A stretch of DNA of 64,000 bases from Leptolyngbya iicbica LK (GCF_004212215.1 NZ_QVFV01000004.1:186001-250000), one strand, 5' to 3'; shown: positions 19,545-27,596, counted from the first letter of the stretch. Notes: generated by a model not told the origin, from the letters alone. A program made the numbers and translations.

Positions 19545-19709
19545 TGCTGGAGGACTGCCGCTCACTGTTCTCTGATCATAGCGATCCCATGGCTCCCTGG
19601 CTTACGGTGCTTAGAGCTTCAAAATGATGACGCATTGCCATTGCGGGTCTAGTGCGCGCCAGCCGTCATAAAAGGGCATTCAGCCCGCGCACGACTCACC
19701 ACGAGACGA

Positions 19710-20270
19710 CTAAGTATAAAACTGCCAATAACCGCCAACGTAGACCGTGTTGACGAGGAGTAGAATGCCTCGCCCCCAGCGCGATCGCACCCGCCGCCAC
19801 AGCACAAAGCTTGCCACCATCACGAGGCTGAGTTCAGCCAGCGCCCCATAGGCACCATGATGGTCAGGATCCCAATACGACACCGGGCTGACAAAGCGGT
19901 AATTGCTCAACGGCCAAAAATGTTGATGGGCATCTTCGTGGTGTAGGGGCAAATCTTCCAAATGGTGCAGTAGGGCACTGGCCGACAAGGCGATCCCGCT
20001 GGGAGATTTGGCCCAGAGAAACAGCCCCACCCCGCAGAGCGCCAGGGGAATGGAATTGCCGATCGCAAAAATGCTTTGCCAAACGGGCGTGTAATAAGCC
20101 TCATTCCAAATCACTTGCTCGGGCAGGCCCATGACTTTGGCCCAGCCGTAGAAAACGAAAATGGCGGCATCGGGCAACCAACTGCCGAACAAAATCGGCC
20201 AAGTGCACCCCTGGAGGTAGCCCCGGTCTAAAATCGCTAAATTGAGAATACTGTGACTCGGGGTGTTCAT
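19710..20270 (-). CDS. membrane protein of unknown function, YdjM-like
   Basis: A 186-residue integral membrane protein. It begins NTPSHSILNLAILDRGYLQGCTWPILFGSWLPDAAIF, and carries several His/Asp-rich turns, notably ALLHHLEDLPLHHEDAHQHFWPLS. Histidine clusters of this type resemble the metal-binding YdjM-like hydrolase family, and cyanobacterial members are sometimes mis-annotated as a cobalamin protein CobQ. Five or so hydrophobic stretches span the chain. Reaction and substrate are unknown. It is divergent from the cysteine desulfurase, with only 12 bp between the two starts, so their promoters must overlap the neighbouring coding sequences. Confidence 0.75.
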   Translation of the reverse strand: MNTPSHSILNLAILDRGYLQGCTWPILFGSWLPDAAIFVFYGWAKVMGLPEQVIWNEAYYTPVWQSIFAIGNSIPLALCGVGLFLWAKSPSGIALSASALLHHLEDLPLHHEDAHQHFWPLSNYRFVSPVSYWDPDHHGAYGALAELSLVMVASFVLWRRVRSRWGRGILLLVNTVYVGGYWQFYT

Positions 20271-20282
20271 TTCGGTTTTGCC

Positions 20283-21455
20283 ATGGCGCAGCCCTCTCGA
20301 CCCATTTACTTAGATTGCCACGCGACGACGCCCGTCGATCCGCAGGTGGTGGAAGCCATGCTGCCATTCTTTACTGAGCATTTTGGCAATCCGGCTAGCG
20401 TGGGTCACTTCTACGGGTGGGAAGCGGAAGCCGCTGTGCAACAGGCCCGCAACATCATTGCAACAGGTCTCAACGCCGCCCCCGAAGAAATTGTGTTTAC
20501 CAGCGGGGCCACCGAGGCCAATAATTTAGCGATTAAAGGGGTCGCTGAAGCCTATTTCAGCCAGGGTCGGCACATTGTCACGGTGGCGACGGAGCACAGT
20601 GCGGTGCTTGATCCCTGTCGTTATTTAGAGACCTTGGGCTTTGAAGTGACGTATCTGCCCGTTGGATCGGATGGCCTCGTTGCTGTGGAGGAATTGGCGC
20701 GATCGCTGCGGGATGACACGATTCTCGTGTCGGTCATGGCGGCGAATAATGAAATTGGTGTATTGCAACCCCTCGCCGACATTGGGCAGTGCTGCCATGA
20801 GCGGGGAGTGCTCTTCCACACAGATGCCGCCCAAGCGATCGGCAAAATTGACCTTGATGTGCAAGCGCAACATATTGATTTGCTCTCCCTGACCGCTCAC
20901 AAAGTCTACGGTCCCAAGGGTATCGGGGCGCTGTATGTGCGTCAGCGACAGCCTCGGGTCACGCTGGCGGCGCAACTGCACGGCGGGGGGCACGAACGGG
21001 GACGGCGATCGGGTACCCTTTACACGCCGCAAATTGTGGGTCTGGGCAAAGCGCTGGAGTTGGCGTGGGCCAGTCAAGCGAGCGAGCAAGCCCGGTTGGG
21101 AGAGATGCGCGATCGCCTCTGGCAAGCTCTGCAAGATTTACCCGGAGTGCAGCTCAACGGTCACCCCACTCAGCGCCTCGCCCATAATCTCAATCTCAGC
21201 GTTGCTGGTGTGGATGGCCAAGCCCTGCTCTTGGGCCTCAAAAATGTGGTGGCCCTCTCGTCGGGCGCGGCTTGCAGTTCCACCAGCACCGCCCCTTCTC
21301 ACGTGTTGAAGGCATTGGGCCATACCGACGATCTCGCCTACGCTTCTCTGCGGTTTGGCCTGGGTCGCTTCAACACCCCCGCAGAGATGGACCAAGTCGC
21401 TCAGGCCTGCCGCGAAACGATCGCGGCGCTGCGTTCTGGAGTAGCGGCCAGTTAG
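20283..21455 (+). CDS. cysteine desulfurase (IscS/NifS type), copy 1
   Basis: About 390 residues from ATG at 20283; an upstream GTG at 20253 is possible but overlaps the divergent gene. This PLP enzyme removes sulfur from cysteine for Fe-S cluster or thio-cofactor assembly. Visible residues: LDCHATTPVDP at the start, His105 (VATEHSAV), the PLP-binding Lys207 in SLTAHKVYGPKG, and the active-site Cys331 in SSGAACSSTSTAPSHVL. The loop HGGGHERGRRSGT is typical of the IscS/NifS branch. A second, different desulfurase lies at 40878. No iscU or other Fe-S genes are adjacent. Confidence 0.95.
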   Translation: MAQPSRPIYLDCHATTPVDPQVVEAMLPFFTEHFGNPASVGHFYGWEAEAAVQQARNIIATGLNAAPEEIVFTSGATEANNLAIKGVAEAYFSQGRHIVTVATEHSAVLDPCRYLETLGFEVTYLPVGSDGLVAVEELARSLRDDTILVSVMAANNEIGVLQPLADIGQCCHERGVLFHTDAAQAIGKIDLDVQAQHIDLLSLTAHKVYGPKGIGALYVRQRQPRVTLAAQLHGGGHERGRRSGTLYTPQIVGLGKALELAWASQASEQARLGEMRDRLWQALQDLPGVQLNGHPTQRLAHNLNLSVAGVDGQALLLGLKNVVALSSGAACSSTSTAPSHVLKALGHTDDLAYASLRFGLGRFNTPAEMDQVAQACRETIAALRSGVAAS

Positions 21456-21608
21456 TGGTCATGCGTGAATCACGATGCTGCTGCTCGCAACCTGGCATAG
21501 ATCCCCTAAGCTATTCTTCGGGATGGCTGTTGATGATGACTCCGGCTCTGCGATCGCCCCGCCCGCTAGCTGTCCACTGCCCACCCCATCGTTGTTGGCC
21601 CTGATTTC

Positions 21609-22322
21609 ATGACCTTAAAAGACCAGCTCATTCAAGAACTTGAAGGGGTCGCCGATCCCGTGCTGGGCCAAGTGCTCGACTTTCTCCAATTTCTCAAGGC
21701 AAAGCAGGCTCCCGCCGCCACGCCCTCCATGCCGACGCCACCAGAGAGCTCGGGACAGGCAACTGAGGCGACGACGCCTACCGACGCATCGTCCGCATCG
21801 TCTTCAGATGCCTTGCCGACCGTCAAAGCGATTTACACCGATGGCGCTTGTTCGGGCAATCCTGGGCCGGGGGGCTGGGGCACGGTGCTGTATTTCGACG
21901 ACGGCTCGGTGCATGAGTTAGGGGGCCGCGCTGACCAGACCACCAATAACCGCATGGAAATGCAGGCCGCGATCGCCGGTTTGCAAGCCCTCATCGCGAC
22001 AGGACAAACCACCCCGGTGGAATTATTTACCGATAGTGAATACGTCAAAAAAGGCATCACGCAATGGATTAGTGGTTGGAAGCGGCGAGATTGGCAAACC
22101 TCTGCCAAAAAGCCTGTGCTTAACAAAGACTTGTGGCAAGAATTAGACACCGTCAATCAGGCCGCCAAACAACAAACCGGCGCCCCCATTCAGTGGACTT
22201 ATGTCCGTGGCCATACCGGCAATGTGGGGAATGAGCGCTGCGACGAAATTGCGCGGGCTTTTTCTCAAAATCAAACAATTTCACTCAAGCAACATCCCCA
22301 AGCGCGGCATCTTAACGCTTAA
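21609..22322 (+). CDS. rnhA: ribonuclease HI with DUF2281-like N-terminal segment
   Basis: A 237-residue protein with two parts. Residues about 1-35 (MTLKDQLIQELEGVADPVLG, VLDFLQFLKAKQ) resemble the short DUF2281/antitoxin-like helix pair. A Pro/Ser/Thr-rich linker follows to about residue 73. Residues about 75-225 are RNase HI: IYTDGACSGNPGPGGWG, NNRMEMQAAIAGLQAL, LFTDSEYVKKGI, VRGHTGNVGNERCDEIA, providing the Asp-Glu-Asp-Asp catalytic set with the His in RGHTG. It degrades RNA in RNA-DNA hybrids. Classical RNase HI is about 150 residues, so this carries some 80 extra N-terminal residues. Confidence 0.94.
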   Translation: MTLKDQLIQELEGVADPVLGQVLDFLQFLKAKQAPAATPSMPTPPESSGQATEATTPTDASSASSSDALPTVKAIYTDGACSGNPGPGGWGTVLYFDDGSVHELGGRADQTTNNRMEMQAAIAGLQALIATGQTTPVELFTDSEYVKKGITQWISGWKRRDWQTSAKKPVLNKDLWQELDTVNQAAKQQTGAPIQWTYVRGHTGNVGNERCDEIARAFSQNQTISLKQHPQARHLNA

Positions 22323-22436
22323 AGGAAATGCAGAATAGATAATCATCTTTTGTAAAGCAAGAAAGGATTGATGTAATTAAGCGGGCCTTTTTCAACAGAA
22401 GGCATAGAATAGAGGCGAGTTTTCTAAAGGAACATA

Positions 22437-22718
22437 ATGGCTGATTCAGGGGTTAACGACGCCATCGAAACCACCGAAAATTTACCCCGAGAGGCGCGAG
22501 TCACGCAGTTGCGCAACATGATCGATACGCTGCATATTGCAGATGCGATCGCCAAAGAAGGCTACTTAATCACCAGTTCTGAGTTAGCCGATTTGATGGA
22601 TGTGAACGCCAGCGCTGTTACCAGTCGTGGCGAATATTGGGCTTGGCGTAATTGGTCAGTGTCTCGGGTCCGCCGTGAGGGTAACCAAATTCTCTGGCAA
22701 TTAGAGCGGCTGGACTAA
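22437..22718 (+). CDS. small winged-helix-like cyanobacterial protein
   Basis: A 93-residue protein with a well placed ribosome-binding site (AAAGGAAC, about 7 bases before the ATG). The sequence has an HTH-like centre: IDTLHIADAIAKEGYLITSSELADLMDVNASAVTSRG, followed by EYWAWRNWSVSRVRREGNQILWQLERLD. The SSELADLMDVNASAV segment fits a recognition-helix arrangement and the acidic/Trp tail a wing. I recall similar small proteins in other cyanobacteria without a defined role. DNA binding is inferred. It follows rnhA by 114 bp. Confidence 0.72.
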   Translation: MADSGVNDAIETTENLPREARVTQLRNMIDTLHIADAIAKEGYLITSSELADLMDVNASAVTSRGEYWAWRNWSVSRVRREGNQILWQLERLD

Positions 22719-22785
22719 CCGCCTCCGTACCGGACGGGTGATGCAGCGTCCAACGACGCGCGGCTTTGATGCTGGCTGCGATCGT

Positions 22786-22920
22786 TTACTTGTTGGGCCG
22801 GGTTTGATATACCTGAAACGCGATCAATCCCACTAAGCCCAAAAAGAAGATAGCGGCAGACATATCTGCTGAACTACCCGGTAACGGTAAATAAAGCGCG
22901 ATAACGGAAGAAAAAATCAT
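22786..22920 (-). CDS. possible 44-residue single-span membrane protein
   Basis: An open frame from ATG at 22920 to TAA at 22786 translates to a hydrophobic N-terminal stretch (MIFSSVIALYLPLPG), a short turn (SSADMSA), one clear transmembrane helix (AIFFLGLVGLIAFQVYQT) and a basic end (RPNK). An internal ATG at 22863 would give a 25-residue protein containing just the helix, close to the size of known small thylakoid-membrane subunits. I could not match it to any photosystem or cytochrome b6f subunit. There is no clear ribosome-binding site. It lies between two plus-strand genes in otherwise empty DNA. Confidence 0.42.
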   Translation of the reverse strand: MIFSSVIALYLPLPGSSADMSAAIFFLGLVGLIAFQVYQTRPNK

Positions 22921-23058
22921 CGTGACTGTTAGGGCTGACAACCTTGCAACAGCAAACTGTTTGGCTTGCTGCTCAGCTCACTGGGTGTTGAGCTCTCTCC
23001 TGAGCTTATCGTCTTTAACCGCCCGCACCGCCACCCTGTCAGCATCCAGGATAGACCT

Positions 23059-23562
23059 ATGCCTACTCCACAACCGCCAGATTCAGATGCCGAGATAGAT
23101 CGGGCCATCGAGCAGGAAATTCGCCAGGGGCGCAAATTTACGCTGGCAGATGCCATCAGTCAGGAAGGCAGTGATTTTTTGAAGGGGGAATCCCCCATTC
23201 CCAAGCTGGTGCAGGTAAAAAATGCGATCAAGCAGTTCGTGGGCCTACATTTGCAAGACTCGTCAGGGGCGTTGCAGGCCACCTTATTAACGGTGATACA
23301 AGCGGACGACGTGATTTGTAGTCGGCATTTTGAAACGCCGTTGCAGGCTTTGGCGGAAATGTTGCAGCCCTTACTCTCCCATGATGTCCACCTGCGGGAG
23401 TTTGTGCGGCAGGTCGATATGCGCTGGGGTCACATGTATGATGAGCGACCTCATTTCGAGCGTCCCGGCCATCCTCCCCATCCTGATGATGAGTACACGA
23501 TCGCGTCCGTGCGATCGCAGCTCCAAGCCTTGATGGCTGCCGTGCAACAGCATTCCTCGTAA
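23059..23562 (+). CDS. cyanobacterial hypothetical protein
   Basis: About 167 residues from ATG at 23059 (MPTPQPPDSDAEIDRAIEQEI); an in-frame start at 22966 would add an unlikely 31-residue leader. The middle reads FTLADAISQEGSDFLKGESPIPKLVQVKNAIKQFVG, then a long helical segment DDVICSRHFETPLQALAEMLQPLL and a His-rich stretch HMYDERPHFERPGHPPHPDDEYTI. There is no signal peptide or membrane segment. I have seen similar proteins in other cyanobacteria but know no function. It lies 10 bp upstream of the methyltransferase gene, suggesting an operon. Confidence 0.75.
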   Translation: MPTPQPPDSDAEIDRAIEQEIRQGRKFTLADAISQEGSDFLKGESPIPKLVQVKNAIKQFVGLHLQDSSGALQATLLTVIQADDVICSRHFETPLQALAEMLQPLLSHDVHLREFVRQVDMRWGHMYDERPHFERPGHPPHPDDEYTIASVRSQLQALMAAVQQHSS

Positions 23563-23572
23563 TTGCCGTCCT

Positions 23573-24058
23573 ATGTCTGAGCCGTCTAAAAACCGTCCAG
23601 ATATTGCCTATATTCCGACCCCCGACGATGCCGTTGACGCCATGTTGGAATTGGCTCAAGTGGGCGCTGATGACGTGCTGTATGACTTGGGCTGTGGCGA
23701 TGGTCGACTCTTGATTCGAGCGGCGACCCGGTGGGGCACGCGCGGCGTCGGTATTGATATCGATCCTGCCTGCATTCAGCAAACGCGCCAAAATGCTCAA
23801 ACGGCTGGAGTTGACCATCTGCTGACTCTGCAACAAGGCAACTTATACGACAGCGATGTTGCAGCGGCCACCGTGGTGGCTCTCTATTTGCTGCCCCATC
23901 TCAATGCCCGGCTCTGTCCGCGCTTACTGCAACAGTTGCGTCCCGGTGCCCGCATCGTGTCTCATCAGTTCGACATGGGCGACTGGGAACCCGATGAAAT
24001 TTTGACGCTCCCTGCTTCCGAAGAGGAGTCCGTAATTTATCTTTGGAAAATTCGTTAG
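23573..24058 (+). CDS. class I SAM-dependent methyltransferase
   Basis: A 161-residue small methyltransferase. The glycine-rich SAM site is DVLYDLGCGDGRLLIRAATRWGTRGVGIDIDP, with motif I DLGCGDG and the acidic end of strand 2 in GIDIDP. Motif II/III correspond to TVVALYLLPHLNARLCPRLLQQLRPGARIVSHQF. The upstream segment DIAYIPTPDDAVDAMLELAQVG resembles FAM173-like methyltransferases (lysine methylation of ATP synthase or elongation factors in other organisms), but the target here is unknown. It follows the hypothetical gene by 10 bp and is followed by a structured non-coding stretch. Confidence 0.9.
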   Translation: MSEPSKNRPDIAYIPTPDDAVDAMLELAQVGADDVLYDLGCGDGRLLIRAATRWGTRGVGIDIDPACIQQTRQNAQTAGVDHLLTLQQGNLYDSDVAAATVVALYLLPHLNARLCPRLLQQLRPGARIVSHQFDMGDWEPDEILTLPASEEESVIYLWKIR

Positions 24059-24430
24059 GGCTGATTTGCAGTTATAGCAGAGGCTCGAAAGGTTCAAGGT
24101 GTACGGTATACGGAATGCTTTTACCGTCAGCAATTCGGCCACTGAACGTGACTTCATCTGATTGCGGTTCGCTATACGAGGAATGCGGATGGCATCAGTT
24201 GATCTGGTCGCTGTCGTGGTTCATCGGTCAGTAGGTTAGGGGACGGGGCCCTCGAACTGGCCCTCACTGTTTTGGTAGAGCCGACAGGGACCCGTCCCCT
24301 GATGATTTTAGAAACCCGTCCGCTGATGATTTGATTGGTAGAGCAAATGAGATTGCGCGATCGCGGCCAATAAAGCAGTTCATTTGAACTGACTTGTGAT
24401 AACCTGAGGCGAATCGTCACCCGCTCAATG
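24059..24430. other. structured spacer with long-range inverted and direct repeats
   Basis: No gene is seen. AGGGGACGGG (24238-24247) and CCCGTCCCCT (24291-24300) are a perfect 10-bp inverted pair enclosing 43 bases. Inside and beyond, two near-identical 19-mers (24290-24308 and 24314-24332, one mismatch) are separated by five bases, and TTGGTAGAGC appears at both 24272-24281 and 24335-24344. This density of pairing is unusual for the window. It may be a transcribed leader, a decayed small element, or the end of the upstream transcription unit. Confidence 0.6.
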
Positions 24431-24547
24431 TTGCAACAAGCGTTGCAGTTTTATGGCGCTCTCTGATCGTGACGATTGCAACAAGCTGTTGCAGTTTTAT
24501 ATTTGCCCCTCTGACTTAAATACTGCAGCAAGCTGTTGCAGTATTGA
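24431..24547. repeat. three tandem palindromic units before the DUF1016 nuclease gene
   Basis: Three units start at 24431, 24476 and 24523, spaced 45 and 47 bases. The core of unit 2 is the perfect dyad TGCAACA-AGC-TGTTGCA. Unit 1 has one base missing in the right arm and unit 3 has CTGCAGCAAGCTGTTGCAG. Units 1 and 2 share GCAGTTTTAT after the core and CTCTGA further on, so the repeat reaches beyond the dyad. Unit 3 overlaps the probable translation-initiation region of the gene starting at 24559. They could be operators, RNA hairpins, or a repeat-containing RNA. Confidence 0.75.
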
Positions 24548-24558
24548 GCCTCACCGCT

Positions 24559-25626
24559 ATGGCTGCTTTACTTCCCTCGCAAAGCCCGGAATACGAAGAC
24601 CTCATCACGCATCTCAAAGACCGGATTCGGCAGGCCCGGGTGCGATCGGCCTTGGCCGTCAATCGGGAGTTGGTCTTACTCTACTGGTACATTGGGCGCG
24701 AAATTTTGCAACGCCAAACGGAGCAAGGTTGGGGTAGTAAAGTGATCGATCGCATCGCCCAAGATCTGCGCCAGGCGTTTCCAGAAATGAAGGGGTTTTC
24801 GCCGCGCAACCTGCACTACATGCGGGCCTTTGCCGAAACCTACACCGACGAATCAATTCTGCAACAGGTGGTTGCAAATTTGCCGTGGGGCCATAATGTG
24901 CGGCTGATGGAAGCCGTGAAAGACCCAGAAGCCCGCCTCTGGTATGCGCAACAGGCGATCGCCCATGGCTGGAGCCGCAATATTTTAATGACGCAGATTG
25001 ACCAGCAGCTCTACGGGCAAAAGCAAAGCAGCGCGATTACTAATTTTGAGCGCACGCTGCCCGATGTGCAGTCTGATCTCGCCCGTGACTTGGTCAAAAA
25101 TTCCTATACTTTTGACTTTCTGGCGATCGCTGCGGATGCTCAAGAGCGCGATGTGCAAAAAGCGCTGGTCGATCACATTCGTGATTTTTTACTAGAGTTG
25201 GGCGTGGGATTTGCCTTTGTCGGCAGTCAATACCATCTGGAAGTGGGGGGCGAAGATTTCTATATCGACCTGCTGTTTTATCATCTCAAACTGCGCTGTT
25301 TTGTAGTGATTGATTTGAAGATGGGCGACTTTCAGCCCGAGTTTTCTGGCAAGATGAATTTCTATGTTTCAGCAGTTGATGATTTACTCCGTCATGGTGA
25401 CGATCGCCCCACGATTGGCATGATTTTGTGTCGGTCTAAAAATAAAGCGATCGCTGAATATGCTCTCCGCGATTTGCAAAAACCCATCGGCATTTCGACC
25501 CATCGCACTGATAAAGAACTGCCTGACCCACTTAAGCCCGAGCTACCGTCGGTAGAGCGATTAGAGCAAGAACTCAGTAACGTTGATTTGCGGACTAATC
25601 AAGCGGGCGATCGTAACAATGTGTAA
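24559..25626 (+). CDS. YhcG/DUF1016 PD-(D/E)XK nuclease-domain protein
   Basis: About 355 residues from ATG at 24559 (MAALLPSQSPEYEDLITHL); an upstream TTG at 24544 is less likely. The N-terminal domain (about 10-165) reads RSALAVNRELVLLYWYIGREI, GWGSKVIDRIAQDLRQAFPEMKGFSPRNLHYMRAF, and LPWGHNVRLMEAVKDPEARLWY, the DUF1016 N-terminal signature. The C-terminal nuclease-like domain has VGSQYHLEVGGEDFYIDLLFYHLKLRCFVVIDLKMGDF, where Asp and the DLK triad fit a PD-(D/E)XK active site, then MNFYVSAVDDL and GMILCRSKNKAIAEYAL. Family members are often linked to restriction loci; here none is adjacent. Three palindromic repeats stand immediately upstream, and no Shine-Dalgarno sequence is obvious. Confidence 0.92.
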   Translation: MAALLPSQSPEYEDLITHLKDRIRQARVRSALAVNRELVLLYWYIGREILQRQTEQGWGSKVIDRIAQDLRQAFPEMKGFSPRNLHYMRAFAETYTDESILQQVVANLPWGHNVRLMEAVKDPEARLWYAQQAIAHGWSRNILMTQIDQQLYGQKQSSAITNFERTLPDVQSDLARDLVKNSYTFDFLAIAADAQERDVQKALVDHIRDFLLELGVGFAFVGSQYHLEVGGEDFYIDLLFYHLKLRCFVVIDLKMGDFQPEFSGKMNFYVSAVDDLLRHGDDRPTIGMILCRSKNKAIAEYALRDLQKPIGISTHRTDKELPDPLKPELPSVERLEQELSNVDLRTNQAGDRNNV

Positions 25627-25944
25627 TTATCCAGTTCCTTTTGTTAATCCCAGATCTACAATTCCGACTGATGCGAACGATGAGTCGATAGGTCTACCAG
25701 ATTAACCGCCTTGATCTCACAAAAAAGGTTGATTTTCTAACAATTTGGGCATACATAAGAGAGCATCAGTTGCATCTTGATAGATGAGCAAATGGATACT
25801 AGCGATCGCCCATCAAGGACTCGCTTAGAGAGACTGAAATAACTATTTTTCTGAGCATAGCTGTTAATAGCTCATGAAAATTTTCGGTGGCCCGGCGCTT
25901 CATCTCGATGGGGCAACCGGATGATCCAATCAGGAGATGCGGTC
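25627..25944. other. spacer, no gene seen
   Basis: A 318-bp, relatively AT-rich interval. Nothing beyond short chance frames is visible. Its right end carries AGGAG at 25932-25936, the ribosome-binding site for the small gene starting at 25945. Confidence 0.55.
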
Positions 25945-26196
25945 ATGTTTACGACCTGCCAAAAACCTTCACAATTACTCGACCAGATTAGAGTTGACTG
26001 CGGTCGCGGTTGGACGCGACTCAAATTCACGAAAGACTTGCAACTGCGCCAACAGGCATTGACCGATAAGCGATCTCAAGCACCTCTCAACCAAGCTGAA
26101 CTGGCAGAGCTCGATGCCATTCACGAATTGAAGGCCATTTGCAACTTTTTTAACCAGCAAATGGTGTATCAGCAGCACAGCAGCGTGCGCTGTTAA
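25945..26196 (+). CDS. small hypothetical protein
   Basis: An 83-residue frame (MFTTCQKPSQLLDQIRVDCG). AGGAG at 25932-25936, 8 bases before the ATG at 25945, supports this start over the ATG at 25921. It is polar and helical: TRLKFTKDLQLRQQALTDK, then LNQAELAELDAIHELKAICNFFNQQMVYQ. I recognise no family. No membrane segment or signal is seen. It converges on the sugar-binding lipoprotein gene 29 bp away. Confidence 0.55.
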   Translation: MFTTCQKPSQLLDQIRVDCGRGWTRLKFTKDLQLRQQALTDKRSQAPLNQAELAELDAIHELKAICNFFNQQMVYQQHSSVRC

Positions 26197-26225
26197 CGCT
26201 GACGGCAACGATAGAGGGGCGATCG

Positions 26226-27548
26226 CTATTCTGGCTCTGGCCAACTGGCCTCAATGTCAGCGAGTACGGCTGCGGCGTCTGCACCCCCGACATAATCCAC
26301 CATCCCCGTCCAAAAGGTGCCGGTGCCTATCGCTCCCGGCATGAGATCTGACCCGTCAAACCGGATCACCGAAGCGTCTTGAAGAATCGCGGCTTGATTC
26401 CGGGTCAGCGCATCGGGATAAGCGTCTAGGCTGACTTCGTTGTGGGGAGAAATGTATCCCTCATTCGCCCAGTGGGTATGGGCCTCGACCGATGCCAAGT
26501 GTGCCATCAGGGCCGTGGCCGCTGGGGAGTCGTTGAATTGGGCATACACAATGCCGCCGACTAACACGGGCGGCGGCTCACTGGTCATACCCGGCAAGGC
26601 AAAGACGTCCACCGTTTCTTCGGGGATCAAGCCGCTGGGCAAAAAGTCACTGATAAAGCTGGCCTGACGGTGCAAATAGCAGCCGGGCGGCTCGCTGAAT
26701 AAGGGGGCAGGCGCATCGCCAAAGGGGATGCTAATCGCTCCCGTGGGGCCGCCACGTACCTGCGTCTCGTCACGCACAATCTCTCCAAACGTCTCCAGTG
26801 CTGCCTCCACCGCCGGAGCATTGAAGGGAATGTCGTGGCTGACCCACTCGTCGTAGACTGAGGGGCCAGCTTGCCGCAGCAAAATTTCCTCGACCCAATC
26901 TGTCCCGACCCAGCCTGTTGCCGCGCCGCTTTCCATGCCCAGACACCAGGGCGTGTTGCCATCGGCAATTATTTGCTGGCTCAGGGCAGTCAATTCGTCC
27001 CACGTCGTTGGAATGTCATAACCAGCGGCGGCAAAGGCCTGGGGATTGTACCAGACCAAGCTTTTCACATCGGCCCGCATCCAGACGCCATACACGTCAC
27101 CGTCGACGCTGGCGAGATCGAGCCAGTAGGGGGCATAGGCCGAGGTCAGAGGCTCCCGCGCTTGGGGAATCAAATCTCCCCGTTGAGCAAACTCCAGCAT
27201 CAAGCCAGGTTGGGGAAACAATGCGATATCAGGCGCATTGCCCGCATCAACGCGGACGGCGATGAGGGTGGTAAAGGCGTCGGTTCCTTCGTAGACGACT
27301 TCAATGCCCGTCGCTTCAGTGAAGGGAGCGATCGCGGCCATCAGCTTATCTTCGCCATTTCCCGTCAGCGTCCCGAGAATGGTTACGGTTTCACCGACTA
27401 AAGTATCGCCCTCGCTGGTGCCCTCTGGAGCACCGGAATTGCAACCTACCAGGACACCGCAGCTAGCCAGTATCGCCAGCCAACGCACCGCTCGGCGACA
27501 CCAACGATCTGCCTCCAACGCCAGCGGCTTGCCGCAACCTTCGCCCAT
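26226..27548 (-). CDS. extracellular sugar-binding lipoprotein of an ABC importer (AglE/GgtB-like)
   Basis: About 440 residues from ATG at 27548 (MGEGCGKPLALEADRW); a start at 27596 directly abutting the lepA stop is also open. A hydrophobic signal ends in the lipobox LVGC (WLAILASCGVLVGCNSG), so the mature protein is a lipid-anchored periplasmic solute-binding protein. The body resembles the alpha-glucoside/glucosylglycerol binding group: TVTILGTLTGNGEDKLMAAIAPFTEATGIEVVYEG, DIALFPQPGLMLEFAQRGDL, and WDELTALSQQI. No permease or ATPase gene is adjacent, so partners would be encoded elsewhere. It lies downstream of lepA on the same strand. Confidence 0.9.
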   Translation of the reverse strand: MGEGCGKPLALEADRWCRRAVRWLAILASCGVLVGCNSGAPEGTSEGDTLVGETVTILGTLTGNGEDKLMAAIAPFTEATGIEVVYEGTDAFTTLIAVRVDAGNAPDIALFPQPGLMLEFAQRGDLIPQAREPLTSAYAPYWLDLASVDGDVYGVWMRADVKSLVWYNPQAFAAAGYDIPTTWDELTALSQQIIADGNTPWCLGMESGAATGWVGTDWVEEILLRQAGPSVYDEWVSHDIPFNAPAVEAALETFGEIVRDETQVRGGPTGAISIPFGDAPAPLFSEPPGCYLHRQASFISDFLPSGLIPEETVDVFALPGMTSEPPPVLVGGIVYAQFNDSPAATALMAHLASVEAHTHWANEGYISPHNEVSLDAYPDALTRNQAAILQDASVIRFDGSDLMPGAIGTGTFWTGMVDYVGGADAAAVLADIEASWPEPE

Positions 27549-27596
27549 GATTTTCCCATCTCGTTGACCTCGCCTTATCTTCCGGCGGGTGGGCAT

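Noticed and set aside
24453-24737. 94-codon plus-strand frame overlapping the nuclease gene start
   Set aside because: It is an out-of-frame shadow of the DUF1016 gene and the repeat units, with a Cys-rich improbable translation.
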